A DNA stretch of 64,000 bases from Vibrio algarum (GCF_028204155.1 NZ_JAQLOI010000001.1:558001-622000), one strand, 5' to 3'; positions 45,127 to 54,103 are shown, numbered from the stretch's first letter. Program-made: numbers and translations. The notes: generated by a model not told the origin, from the letters alone.

Positions 45127-45839
45127 TGATTGATCCCATTTTTAATCGATGCTTGGTTGCTAACGTTTTTAATCTCCGTTGTAGGTTTCATGGTTTGAGT
45201 GAGCCTTGTAGTAAAAGGTTTTTTCTGGCCAAAATGATAAGTTAATCCTAACGATATGAAATGCATATCAGCCTGCATTAGTTCATCATTCCCAATACCA
45301 TCTATAAACTGATATTCTCCACGAAGAGACCAGTTTTCAGATAACAAATAATCCAATCCCACCGCAGACACGATGCCCCATTCATTAGACGTTTGCTCGG
45401 CAATTGAGCCGCTTTCTTTATCAATATTTTGATAAGCAGCTCCTGCTCTAAGGTAAATATCAAAGTGCTGAGAAACGTCGTATGAAAATAGGCCAGTAAG
45501 CTCACTCCCCAAGATATCCGCACTAACCTTGCTTGCCCCATAACGAGCGTTTGGTGAACCATAGTCGGTTACTGCCGCTTCAAGCGCAAACCAAGGTGTA
45601 AATTGATAACCGCCATACAGACCAAAGCCAGAGGTATTGTTGTTACACTCAGAACTACCACTTGAACATGCATCTTGAAAGTTCGTCCACCCTCCGCGTA
45701 AACCGATATAAATATGTTCATTATTTTGGTGTGTCTCAATCAATTTATTTTGTTTAATTGGCTGAACAGAATGCACTTTGGCGTGAGCTGTCATTGAAAG
45801 TAATAATAAAATTGAGGCACTTAATAAATATGTTTTCAT
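45123..45839 (-). CDS. Outer-membrane beta-barrel protein (OmpA N-terminal/OmpW-like fold)
   Basis: 238 residues. A cleavable signal peptide (about 1-20, ending TAHA) is followed by an eight-strand-like barrel with alternating hydrophobic residues: YIGLRGGWTNF, FGLYGGYQFTPWFALEAAV, LRAGAAYQNI, WSLRGEYQFIDGIG and ISLGLTYHFG. Two cysteines (near CSSGSSEC) could form a loop disulfide. There is no peptidoglycan-binding OmpA domain; instead a 30-residue polar tail follows the barrel. First gene of a two-gene operon with the RCC1 lipoprotein, overlapping by 4 bp. It may be the lipoprotein's partner in the outer membrane. Confidence 0.8.
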   Translation of the reverse strand: MKTYLLSASILLLLSMTAHAKVHSVQPIKQNKLIETHQNNEHIYIGLRGGWTNFQDACSSGSSECNNNTSGFGLYGGYQFTPWFALEAAVTDYGSPNARYGASKVSADILGSELTGLFSYDVSQHFDIYLRAGAAYQNIDKESGSIAEQTSNEWGIVSAVGLDYLLSENWSLRGEYQFIDGIGNDELMQADMHFISLGLTYHFGQKKPFTTRLTQTMKPTTEIKNVSNQASIKNGINQ

Positions 45840-45900
45840 TTTTCCATCTCGATAAAACAGGTGATCGTTAAATATAAAACGACCAAGAAATGAGCATTAT

Positions 45901-45922
45901 TTAATGTAATCGATAACATTAA
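45901..45922. promoter_or_regulatory. 22-bp near-perfect palindrome upstream of the barrel operon
   Basis: TTAATGTAATCGATAACATTAA is self-complementary at 20 of 22 positions, centred on ATCGAT. It lies 62-83 bp upstream of the barrel start, where a regulator would bind. 45840-46067 otherwise holds no gene. Confidence 0.45.
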
Positions 45923-46067
45923 TTTCATGGATAGCATTCCATTATTGTTATTTACAATAAAATGCTAAGGCATCATTAAATCCGTCATTTCTGAATGGGG
46001 TAATAAACTAGAAAAATTCGAACAACGGTAAAGCGAGAACGTTTTTCCGTTATGTAGCCGATGGGCT

Positions 46068-46300
46068 TTGTTTAGAGTAATTACAAGTAAGATATCTGAA
46101 GGTGTAGCGTATCAGCGAATGCATTTGTGGCATTCGTATAGAATCCACATGTTATTGAACGGAATGATGATTTTTGAAAAACTAAAACATAACGAAGCGT
46201 GGACGCTGCATTATTTACGCAGAACGATGGTGACTAGGCTTAATGATTTAGGCGTTTATCCTCATGTGGCGGATCACTTGCTTGGTCATATTGTTTCGCC
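46068..46300 (+). pseudogene. Tyrosine recombinase (phage-type integrase) C-terminal remnant
   Basis: The segment encoding WTLHYLRRTMVTRLNDLG and then PHVADHLLGH (46200-46289) matches the catalytic box II (HxxR) and LGH region of tyrosine recombinases. The upstream part is short and unrecognisable. The homology stops right after LLGH, before the catalytic tyrosine, where an IS3 remnant begins. The open frame runs on to 46493, but that part is not integrase. Clearly non-functional. Confidence 0.75.
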
Positions 46301-46426
46301 ACTAAGCCATAGCGCTTCGGCTTTAAATTCAAGAGCATGTTTGATTCGTGTTTTCTTAGTGGTCATTGTTAACCTCGTTAGTAATTACTCACTTAACTCA
46401 GTGTCCAAAATTTCTGGTGCGGATCA
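46301..46426 (-). mobile_element. IS3-family insertion sequence remnant (left end plus start of orfA)
   Basis: On the minus strand, TGATCCGCACCAGAAATTTT (46426 downward), then GGACACTGAGTT, resembles an IS3-family terminal inverted repeat. The ATG at 46366 then encodes 22 residues including MTTKKTRIKHALEFKAEAL, the typical start of an IS3 OrfA transposase. The frame is cut after this, at the junction with the integrase remnant. No right end or orfB is visible. Confidence 0.65.
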
Positions 46427-46534
46427 TTTCATTATTCTTGATAGAAGTGGATATATAAAAGTAAGATCAAATAGTACTTTTAGTCGAAGCTAGAGAAAAT
46501 TCACCGCGTGTAGCAATGTGTGCAGCAAATAAAT

Positions 46535-46568
46535 AAAAGGCCAAGAAGATAAATCTCCTTGGCCTTTT
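46535..46568 (-). terminator. Intrinsic terminator of dusB-fis
   Basis: AAAAGGCCAAG (46535-46545) and CTTGGCCTTTT (46558-46568) form the stem, further extended by AGAT/ATCT. On the minus strand it ends the fis transcript. Confidence 0.85.
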
Positions 46569-46593
46569 AAATCAATAGTTTACAAACTGGTTT

Positions 46594-46890
46594 TTAGTTC
46601 ATGCCGTATTTTTTTAGTTTCTTACGAAGAGTACCACGGTTGATACCCATCATATTTGCTGCGCGTGTTTGGTTACCGCGGGTGTATTGCATGATGGTGT
46701 CTAGTAGTGGTTGTTCAACTTCAGCCAATACTAGTTCGTACAGGTCGTCAACGTCCTGGCCATTTAACTGAGCAAGGTAATTTTTCAAAGATGCTTTTAC
46801 AGAGTCACGTAATGGCTTCTGAGTGATTTGATCTTGTGAAGTTACAGTAGTTACTGTTAGTGGTTCGGAAGTTAAATTTTGTTCGAACAT
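46594..46890 (-). CDS. fis: DNA-binding protein Fis
   Basis: Growth-phase nucleoid protein that activates rRNA promoters and bends DNA. 98 residues, as in E. coli. The C-terminal helix-turn-helix NQTRAANMMGINRGTLRKKL (73-92) is unchanged from enterics. It lies 24 bp after dusB in the conserved dusB-fis operon, and the operon promoter at 47919-47947 has a stringent-type discriminator. Confidence 0.99.
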   Translation of the reverse strand: MFEQNLTSEPLTVTTVTSQDQITQKPLRDSVKASLKNYLAQLNGQDVDDLYELVLAEVEQPLLDTIMQYTRGNQTRAANMMGINRGTLRKKLKKYGMN

Positions 46891-46914
46891 ATTATGTCTA
46901 GCTCTTCTAGTAAT

Positions 46915-47883
46915 TTATGATGCAAATTGTACAAAGTAACCTTCTAGTGCATCCAGTTGCTGGCTCGCAGCATCTATAGCGTTGAAGGTACGGCGAAACT
47001 CACTAGCTTGTTCATGCTCTTTTAGATACCAACCCACATGCTTACGTGCGATGCGGGGGCCAAGAAACTCACCATAAAAGCGATGAAGTTCTTGAACATG
47101 TTCAAGTAAAATCTCCTTTACTTCCACAATTGGAAGCTCAGGCATAGTGGTGCCGTTTTCCAAATAGTGTAGGATTTCCTGAAAAATCCATGGTCGACCT
47201 TGGGCAGGCCGGCCAATCATTAAAGCGTCGGCTCCGGTATAATCCAAAACTTTTTTGGCTTTCTCTGCACTGTCGATATCACCATTGGCAATAACGGGTA
47301 TAGAGATAGCCGCTTTGACGGCTCTAATGCTGTCGTATTCTGCCTCGCCTTTGTACATGCAGGCTTTTGTTCTTCCATGAAGAGCAAGAGCTTGTATGCC
47401 GCAGCCTTCGGCCATTTTAGCGATTTCGACACAGTTTTTATTGTCTGTATCCCAGCCTGTACGGGTTTTCAGAGTTACTGGTACATCTACTGCATTAACC
47501 ACTTCAGTTAAGATTTTTTCAATCATATCTGGGTGTTTTAGCAGAGCTGACCCCGCAAGCTTTGAATTCACCTTTTTAGCTGGGCAGCCCATATTGATAT
47601 CGATGATTTGTGCACCGTTTTCAACACTATATCGAGCTGCTTGCGCCATTAACTTAGGATCAGAACCCGCAATTTGTACTGAGCGAATACCCGATTCGCC
47701 TTTATGCACCATGCGTTGCTTAGATTTAGCCGTTTTCCATAGCTTCGGGTTAGATGACATCATTTCACTGACAGCCATTCCCGCTCCATATCGGAGGCAT
47801 AACTCTCGAAAGGGTCGATCGGTGACACCTGCCATAGGAGCAACAATCAAATTGTTCTTAAGTTGATGATTTCCGATTTTCAA
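46915..47883 (-). CDS. dusB: tRNA-dihydrouridine synthase B
   Basis: FMN-dependent reduction of uridine in the tRNA D-loop. About 322 residues. Motifs: APMAGVTDRPFR, the tRNA/FMN segment INMGCPAKKV with the catalytic Cys, and GADALMIGRPAQGRPW. The frame opens at an ATG at 47910, but I choose TTG at 47883. LKIGNHQLKNNLIVAPM aligns with the start of other DusB proteins, and the predicted transcription start (about 47912) leaves no room for a ribosome site before 47910. First gene of the fis operon. Confidence 0.94.
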   Translation of the reverse strand: MKIGNHQLKNNLIVAPMAGVTDRPFRELCLRYGAGMAVSEMMSSNPKLWKTAKSKQRMVHKGESGIRSVQIAGSDPKLMAQAARYSVENGAQIIDINMGCPAKKVNSKLAGSALLKHPDMIEKILTEVVNAVDVPVTLKTRTGWDTDNKNCVEIAKMAEGCGIQALALHGRTKACMYKGEAEYDSIRAVKAAISIPVIANGDIDSAEKAKKVLDYTGADALMIGRPAQGRPWIFQEILHYLENGTTMPELPIVEVKEILLEHVQELHRFYGEFLGPRIARKHVGWYLKEHEQASEFRRTFNAIDAASQQLDALEGYFVQFAS

Positions 47884-47918
47884 AAGGTCTTCACAGTTCT
47901 GAACTAGCAAGGGCGCGC

Positions 47919-47947
47919 ATTTTACGCATTTTTTCGATGCGTGAAAA
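47919..47947 (-). promoter_or_regulatory. dusB-fis promoter (stringent type)
   Basis: On the minus strand, TTTTCA (47947-47942), a 17-bp spacer and TAAAAT (47924-47919) are followed by GCGCGCCC. This GC-rich discriminator matches the known fis promoter type, which is repressed by ppGpp with DksA. Confidence 0.7.
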
Positions 47948-48020
47948 GACTATTTTTTGAGCATTTACAATTTGTTTTCCAAATTGCCTAAAATTCAATC
48001 AATTAGTGCGATTTGTGTGG

Positions 48021-48905
48021 CTATTTTTTTACTCCAGAAATACGACACCATTCTTGAATTTCAGCAATTGGGTCGATATTTAGTTGGTCTCTGTAGTAGT
48101 TAGCAACATCTTCTGCCTGTGTATCTAACACTCCAGACATCGCTAATAAACCTTTTGACTTTACGAGTCCTTTAATTACCGGGGACAATTCACGTAGTGG
48201 CGCGGCAAGAATATTCGCCACAACAACATCGGCAACTAATCCTTCAGGTTGATTTTCAGGTAAGAACAGTTCAAGTTGATCTTCAACGCCGTTGCGCTTG
48301 GCATTTTCTTTTGAAGCGAGGATGGCCTGAGGGTCTATATCAATACCGATTACTTTGTTTGCACCCAATTTAATTGCTGCGATAGCTAGAATGCCAGACC
48401 CACAACCAAAATCGATTACCGTTTTACCTTCGAGGTCGATACTTTCTAGCCACTCTAGACAGAGAGATGTCGTTGGGTGGGTGCCTGTGCCAAAGGCTAA
48501 GCCAGGATCTAACATGACGTTAATAGCGGTAGGGTCAGGAATATCACGCCAACTAGGGCAGATCCATAATCGCTCACCAAATTTCATTGGGTGGAAGTTA
48601 TCCATCCATTCGCGTTCCCAGTCTTTGTCTTCAAGTTGCTCAACTTTATAAGCAAAATTGTCGGCAAATAAACCAGAATTTTTAATTTGCTCGATTACCC
48701 ATGTGGTGTCTACTTCTGCATCGTATAAAGCCACGATATCTGTTTCGCCCCATAATCGAGTTTCTCCTGGAAGAGGCTCAAAAACAGGTGTGTTCTTCGC
48801 ATCAAGAAAGGTGACTGAAAGTGCATCTGTCTTGTCAGATAACATATCGCCAATTTGCATTGCATTTTGCGCAGTAGCGTTGAGTTTTATTTGAATCCAA
48901 GGCAT
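48021..48905 (-). CDS. prmA: Ribosomal protein L11 methyltransferase
   Basis: Trimethylates L11 (RplK, encoded at 21210) with S-adenosylmethionine. 294 residues. The N-terminal substrate domain (WIQIKLNATAQNAMQIGDML) precedes the Rossmann methyltransferase with DPGLAFGTGTHPTT and VIDFGCGSGILAIAA. The usual neighbours are accBC upstream and dusB-fis downstream on the same strand. Here the accC side is separated by a greB-ompR-envZ-recG block. Confidence 0.97.
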   Translation of the reverse strand: MPWIQIKLNATAQNAMQIGDMLSDKTDALSVTFLDAKNTPVFEPLPGETRLWGETDIVALYDAEVDTTWVIEQIKNSGLFADNFAYKVEQLEDKDWEREWMDNFHPMKFGERLWICPSWRDIPDPTAINVMLDPGLAFGTGTHPTTSLCLEWLESIDLEGKTVIDFGCGSGILAIAAIKLGANKVIGIDIDPQAILASKENAKRNGVEDQLELFLPENQPEGLVADVVVANILAAPLRELSPVIKGLVKSKGLLAMSGVLDTQAEDVANYYRDQLNIDPIAEIQEWCRISGVKK

Positions 48906-49093
48906 GAAAGTGACCTTTTTGATCGGTTGGAATTGTGGGGGAGTCTAGCAGAAAGTCGTTGAAATTCGAATGGTTCATCTTTAAGCATGCAGTGGAATAG
49001 ATATCCGTGGATGTACAATCAATGGATATACTGGTTAAATATCGAGAATAACGATAGATTTCTATAAGTGTCGATTGAACTGAGAGTATTGAA

Positions 49094-49570
49094 TTGAAAA
49101 CAAAACTGATCACCCGAGAAGGTTATAATAAGCTTAAACAAGAGCATGATCACCTTTGGAATGAAAAACGTCCTGAAATTACCAAGATAGTTACTTGGGC
49201 GGCGGGGTTAGGTGATCGTTCTGAAAATGCAGATTACACCTTTAATAAGCGCTTGCTTCGACAAATTGATAGACGTGTGCGTTTTTTGAGAAAATTTTTA
49301 CCTGAGGTAACTATTGTTGATTATTCTCCTCAACAAGAGGGTAAGGTTTTTTTCGGTGCTTGGGTCGAAATAGAAAACGAAGCTGGAGAGGTAAAAAAAT
49401 TCAGAATTGTTGGACCGGAAGAGATTTACGGTGACGCAAAAGGATATATTTCGATCGACTCTCCGATGGCTCGCTCACTATTAAAGAAAGAAGTTGATGA
49501 TGAATTTGCAGTTAAAACCCCTGAAGGTGATAAAGAGTGGTTCATTAATTCTATTGAATATGAAAAATAG
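49094..49570 (+). CDS. greB: Transcription elongation factor GreB
   Basis: Binds the RNAP secondary channel and stimulates cleavage of backtracked RNA. 158 residues. The N-terminal coiled coil carries GDRSENADYTFNKRLLRQID (about 37-56), whose acidic tip (DRSENAD) reaches the active site. FNKRLLRQIDRRVRFLRK marks GreB rather than GreA. The C-terminal YISIDSPMARSLLKKEV is typical. The start is TTG at 49094, giving MKTKLITREGYNKLKQEH; no nearer ATG fits. The 188 bp between prmA and greB must contain divergent promoters. Confidence 0.95.
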   Translation: MKTKLITREGYNKLKQEHDHLWNEKRPEITKIVTWAAGLGDRSENADYTFNKRLLRQIDRRVRFLRKFLPEVTIVDYSPQQEGKVFFGAWVEIENEAGEVKKFRIVGPEEIYGDAKGYISIDSPMARSLLKKEVDDEFAVKTPEGDKEWFINSIEYEK

Positions 49571-49692
49571 TGAGTTAAGAACGGTGTTATATGTTTAAGT
49601 AGGTCGTCTTATTGTTGATTTTGAGAAAAATTGTCGATTCTGACATGAAAACTAACAATTTTTGACGTGCTATTTACCCTACAAATATGCGA

Positions 49693-49720
49693 TTAAGTTA
49701 TTCTTATCTATGCTTAATAC
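49693..49720 (+). promoter_or_regulatory. Candidate ompR promoter
   Basis: TTAAGT (49693-49698), a 16-bp spacer and TAATAC (49715-49720), 30 bp before the ompR start. An AT-rich inverted repeat AAAAATTGT/ACAATTTTT (49626-49663) upstream may be the weak greB terminator. Confidence 0.4.
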
Positions 49721-49749
49721 TAAACCATACACAAATGAGAAGAAGTTGA

Positions 49750-50469
49750 ATGCAAGAGAACCATAAAATCTTAGTAGTTGATGATGATGCACGTCTTCGT
49801 TCTTTGCTAGAGCGCTACCTTTCTGAGCAAGGCTTTCAGGTTCGTGGGGTTGCAAATGGTGAGCAGATGGATAGGTTACTTAAGCGAGAAACTTTTCATC
49901 TTGTGGTGTTAGATTTAATGCTACCCGGAGAAGATGGTCTTTCGATTTGCCGCCGTTTAAGAATGGCGGAAAACATGATCCCAGTATTGATGTTAACCGC
50001 GAAAGGCGATGAGATAGACCGTATTGTCGGACTTGAGGTTGGTGCAGATGACTATCTACCTAAGCCATTTAATCCTCGTGAATTATTAGCTCGTATTAAG
50101 GCCGTTTTACGTAGGCAAGTTATTGAGGCTCCTGGAGCACCCAGTTCGGAAGAAACGAATATTGAGTTTGGTGAATTTCGCTTGAACTTAGGAACAAGAG
50201 AGATGTACCGAGGCGACGAATTCATGCCGTTAACGTCGGGTGAGTTTGCGGTACTTAAAGCGTTGGTAAATAATGCTAGAGAACCAATGTCTAGAGATAA
50301 ACTAATGAACATGGCTAGAGGCCGAGAGTATTCCGCAATGGAACGCTCTATCGATGTTCAAATCTCTAGATTGCGAAGAATGTTAGAAGAAGACCCAAGT
50401 CGCCCTAGATATATTCAAACCGTATGGGGATTGGGTTATGTGTTTGTGCCTGACGGCCAAGACGCTTAA
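49750..50469 (+). CDS. ompR: Two-component response regulator OmpR
   Basis: DNA-binding regulator of porins and other osmotic-response genes. 239 residues, as in E. coli. The receiver domain has the acid pocket VDDDARLRS (about 10-18), the phosphoacceptor aspartate in VLDLMLPGEDG (about 55), and the switch lysine in YLPKPFNPREL. The C-terminal winged helix ends SRPRYIQTVWGLGYVFVPDG. envZ follows 73 bp downstream instead of overlapping as in E. coli. Confidence 0.97.
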   Translation: MQENHKILVVDDDARLRSLLERYLSEQGFQVRGVANGEQMDRLLKRETFHLVVLDLMLPGEDGLSICRRLRMAENMIPVLMLTAKGDEIDRIVGLEVGADDYLPKPFNPRELLARIKAVLRRQVIEAPGAPSSEETNIEFGEFRLNLGTREMYRGDEFMPLTSGEFAVLKALVNNAREPMSRDKLMNMARGREYSAMERSIDVQISRLRRMLEEDPSRPRYIQTVWGLGYVFVPDGQDA

Positions 50470-50483
50470 TTCACTGTTTAAAG

Positions 50484-50528
50484 GCCCTTAAGAAATAGTC
50501 TAAACTATCACATCTTAAGGGCTTTATT
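50484..50528 (+). terminator. Terminator-like hairpin between ompR and envZ
   Basis: GCCCTTAAGA (50484-50493) and TCTTAAGGGC (50513-50522) form a 10-bp stem with a 19-nt loop, followed by TTTATTATTT. It would reduce envZ transcription relative to ompR. Confidence 0.7.
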
Positions 50529-50542
50529 ATTTCGAGGCTCCT

Positions 50543-51907
50543 ATGCTCATCCGTAGTTCACGCACTCAAACCGTCATTCTTTTTGTCTTGGTTTTGCTCG
50601 CAAGCCAAGTTTATTCTTATTTCGCCATATTCAATTATGCATTATTACCTAGCTTGCAGCAGTTCAATCGCATTATTGCTCACGAAGTAAATTTGATGTT
50701 GGATGATTATGTTGAATTAGAAAATGGTGTGTATTTAGAAGCGCCATCGAGAAGAAAGCTACTTGAAAAATTAGGTGTTACTGCACATCACTCAGACGAA
50801 GCGATACATGAAGAATTCGATACAGCGACCAGTATCGATTTTTTAAGTGAGCACATGAGTCAGGAACTAAATAGCCATGCCGAAGTTAGATTAGCGCTTG
50901 CGAGTGAAAGCTATATTTTGTGGATAAGGATAGATGAACTGCCAAATGTATTATTGAGAATTCCGCTTTCAGAGTTGCAGGAAGAAGATTTTATGCCGCT
51001 GTTTCGGAATAGTCTGTTAATGGCTGTTCTCATTATATTTGCAGGGTGGGTCTTTGTAAGAATCCAAAACCGACCCTTAATGGCACTGGAAGGAGCGGCA
51101 AGAATTGTGGGTCGAGGCGAGTTTCCACCACCATTAGCGGAAAGAGGTGCTAATGAGATTAAGGCGGTTACTCAAGCTTTTAATCAAATGGCCAAGGATA
51201 TTCAGGCACTGGAAGAAGATAGGGCACTGTTGATGGCAGGAATCAGTCATGATTTGCGCACACCGTTGACCCGAATTCGATTGGCAACAGAAATGATGTC
51301 CCCTGAAGACAGCTACTTGGCCGAAGGTATTATCTTAGATACTGAAGAATGTAATGAAATAATTGGTCAGTTTATGGATTATTTAAAGCCGGTAAATACA
51401 GAGGGCTTTAACAATGTCGATCTTAATGCTTTAGCACAGAGTGTTTTTACGGCGATAAAGGATGAGTCAATTGAAGTAGAAACAAATTTCTCTTTAGAAG
51501 AGTGCGAGTTACTGGGGAATGAGATTGAAGTTAAACGGTCACTAACCAATCTAGTAGTAAATGCAGAGCGGTACGGTGCTGGCTGGATACGAATAGCAAC
51601 AGGTTCAACGGCAGATAAGCATTCTGTTTGGGTTAGTGTGGAGGATAATGGCCCTGGTATTGATATTGGACAGCTAGATAAACTCTTTGAACCTTTTACT
51701 CGGGGAGACTCAGCAAGAGGGAGTGAAGGGACAGGGTTAGGTTTGGCTATTGTAAAAAGAATCGTTACTCAGCATAGCGGTACTATTTCAGTGACTAATC
51801 GTTCTGAAGGAGGGGTTAGAGTTCAGCTTAGTTTCCCCTCGACTTCTCGGCAGAACAAGCTCAATAAGCAGAAAAAAGAACGTAACGCATTAGATCTTAC
51901 ACGGTAA
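50543..51907 (+). CDS. envZ: Osmosensor histidine kinase EnvZ
   Basis: Inner-membrane kinase/phosphatase for OmpR. 454 residues. Transmembrane segments at about 9-32 and 155-173 bracket the periplasmic domain. The HAMP region (about 174-227) leads to the H box MAGISHDLRTPLTRIRLATE with its phospho-histidine (about 238). The N box is VVNAERYGAGWIRI, the G1 box VEDNGPGID and the G2 box GTGLGLAIVKRIV. The stop is 4 bp from the convergent recG stop with no obvious terminator between. Confidence 0.96.
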   Translation: MLIRSSRTQTVILFVLVLLASQVYSYFAIFNYALLPSLQQFNRIIAHEVNLMLDDYVELENGVYLEAPSRRKLLEKLGVTAHHSDEAIHEEFDTATSIDFLSEHMSQELNSHAEVRLALASESYILWIRIDELPNVLLRIPLSELQEEDFMPLFRNSLLMAVLIIFAGWVFVRIQNRPLMALEGAARIVGRGEFPPPLAERGANEIKAVTQAFNQMAKDIQALEEDRALLMAGISHDLRTPLTRIRLATEMMSPEDSYLAEGIILDTEECNEIIGQFMDYLKPVNTEGFNNVDLNALAQSVFTAIKDESIEVETNFSLEECELLGNEIEVKRSLTNLVVNAERYGAGWIRIATGSTADKHSVWVSVEDNGPGIDIGQLDKLFEPFTRGDSARGSEGTGLGLAIVKRIVTQHSGTISVTNRSEGGVRVQLSFPSTSRQNKLNKQKKERNALDLTR

Positions 51908-51911
51908 AATT

Positions 51912-54001
51912 TTATGCGTTAGAGTAGATATCGCGTTCACCTAGCCAGCGCTCAATGATAGCCTTTGCATTACTTGGATAATTATCGTGTATATACCTAG
52001 CCATACGTTGTATCTCAGGGATCAGCCTTTGATCTCTTATTAAATCGGCTATCTTCAGATCAGCGATACCGGTCTGCTTTGTTCCTAAGAGTTCTCCTGG
52101 TCCCCTTATCTCTAAGTCGCGTTGCGCAATAACAAAGCCATCATTACTTTCTCGTAAAACCCCCAATCGTTTTTGCGCTGTTTTGGAAAGAGGCGAGTGG
52201 TAAAGCAATACACAATGGCTGGCAACAGTGCCTCGGCCTACTCGACCCCGAAGTTGGTGGAGTTGAGCTAAACCTAAACGTTCAGGATTTTCGATAATCA
52301 TTAAGCTCGAGTTTGGAACATCAACCCCCACTTCTATAACGGTAGTGGCAACCAATAGATGCAATTCGTTATCTTTGAATTGTTGCATTACTGTCTGTTT
52401 TTCTGCTGATTTCATGCGGCCATGAACTAACCCTATTTTAAGCTCAGGCAGGAGCCTTTGCAGTTCATCGGCTGTATCGGCAGCGGCTTGTGCCTCTAAA
52501 ACTTCGGACTCATCGATGAGGGTGCAAACCCAGTACGCCTGTTTTCCTTCGTTTAGACAAGCATTTCGTACTCTATCTACAATGGCATCTCTCTTGGTGT
52601 CTGGTATTGCTACCGTTTGAATCGGCGTTCTTCCCGGTGGTAGCTCGTCAATGATAGAGGTTTCTAAATCTGCGTATGCCGTCATTGCTAAGGTTCGAGG
52701 GATGGGCGTGGCAGTCATGATAAGTTGATGGGGAAAAGAGCCTTGTGCTTCTCCTTTTTCGCGTAGCTTGAGTCGCTGATGAACACCAAAACGATGCTGC
52801 TCATCAATAATGACCAATGCTAACTGGTTGAACTCGACATGATCTTGAAATAGGGCATGCGTCCCCACCACCATTTTTGCTTCACCGCTAGCGATTTTCC
52901 TTAGTTCTTCTTCTTTGGTCTTTCCTTTTAGTTTTCCTGCCAACCAAGCGACTTGAACGCCTAAAGGCTCTAACCAATTCGTAAAATTAATAGTGTGTTG
53001 CTCTGCCAAAAGCTCAGTGGGTGCCATAAGAGCCACTTGGTATCCTTGAGAAATGGCTCTTACTGCTGTAAGTGCGGCAACGAGTGTTTTACCCGAGCCA
53101 ACATCGCCTTGAACCAGGCGCATCATTGGATGGGACTTAACTAGGTCCGCTTCTATTTCTCCTACTACCCTTTTTTGAGCATTGGTAGGAGAAAATGGAA
53201 GTTGTTCTAATAGTCTTTCTTTTAGAGTTCCCGTTTCAGGTAAAGGTAGTGCTGTATCTTGCTGCCCTTTGTGTCTAATTGAGTGCATAGATAAGTTTTG
53301 TGCCAACAGCTCTTCAATTATCAGCCTTTGTTGAGCAGGGGTTTTTCCTTCATCAAACTCGTCGATATTGATATTCGGTGGTGGGCGATGAATAGTGTGA
53401 AGTGCTTCTGCTAACGTTAATTGGTTATTATATAAACCGTTAGGTAGGACTTCTTCAATAGCTGATTTATCTAATAGTTGTAGCGCTTGTTCGCTAAGGT
53501 TTCGAAGCGTATTTTGCCTAAGCCCCTCTGTTGTTGGGTATACGGGAGTTAAGTTTTGTTCTATATCTGGTGTCGTGGCTGGAGCAAAAAACTTATAATC
53601 TGGATGTACGATCTCTAAACCAAAATTGCCTCTTTTTACTTCTCCATAGGCATGAACCTGTTTGCCTTCCGTAAAGTTATTTTTCATACCTGCGGTGAAG
53701 TTAAAAAATCGCAAGGTCAGAGTGCCGTTGCCGTCGCTTATTTTTACGGCAAGCATTTTTTTCGGCCAAAGACAGTATCAACATTCATTACCTTGCCTTG
53801 TACAGCAGCCCATAGTCCGGTATGAACTTTAGCTATAGGATAAATTCTAGTGCGATCTTCGTAGCGTAAAGGTAAATGAAATAGTAGATCTTGAACGGTA
53901 TGTAAGCCTACTTTTGCTAACTTTTCGGCAACCTTTGATCCAACACCTGATAAGGAGGTGATTGGTACAGCAGATAAAAGTCGTGACATAGGTAAACTCA
54001 T
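51912..54001 (-). CDS. recG: ATP-dependent DNA helicase RecG, frameshifted at A7
   Basis: Branch-migrating helicase that remodels stalled forks and Holliday junctions. The N-terminal 80 residues (to FGRKK, 54001 down to about 53757) and the remaining 614 (from 53756) are in different frames but join exactly. Together they give about 696 residues against 693 in E. coli. The junction is an A7 run (53762-53756); eight As restore the family sequence FGRKKMLAVKISDGNGTLTL. The helicase core has Walker A GDVGSGKTLVAAL, Walker B IIDEQHRFG, and motif VI with LRGRVGRG. The run reads A-AAA-AAA in the zero frame. A base-calling loss is the likeliest cause. Confidence 0.92.
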
Positions 54002-54103
54002 CTTTTGTTCTTTAATTTCTGATATTCAAGCATTTAACTGTCTATTTGTACAGGGTTTTAAGTTGGGAAATAGTGTGGTGTAACCAAGGTTAAGTTGTAA
54101 TAA

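Noticed and set aside
46290..46493. Continuation of the integrase frame as a new hybrid gene
   Set aside because: After LLGH the sequence is IS3 DNA read on the wrong strand; the frame is open only by chance.
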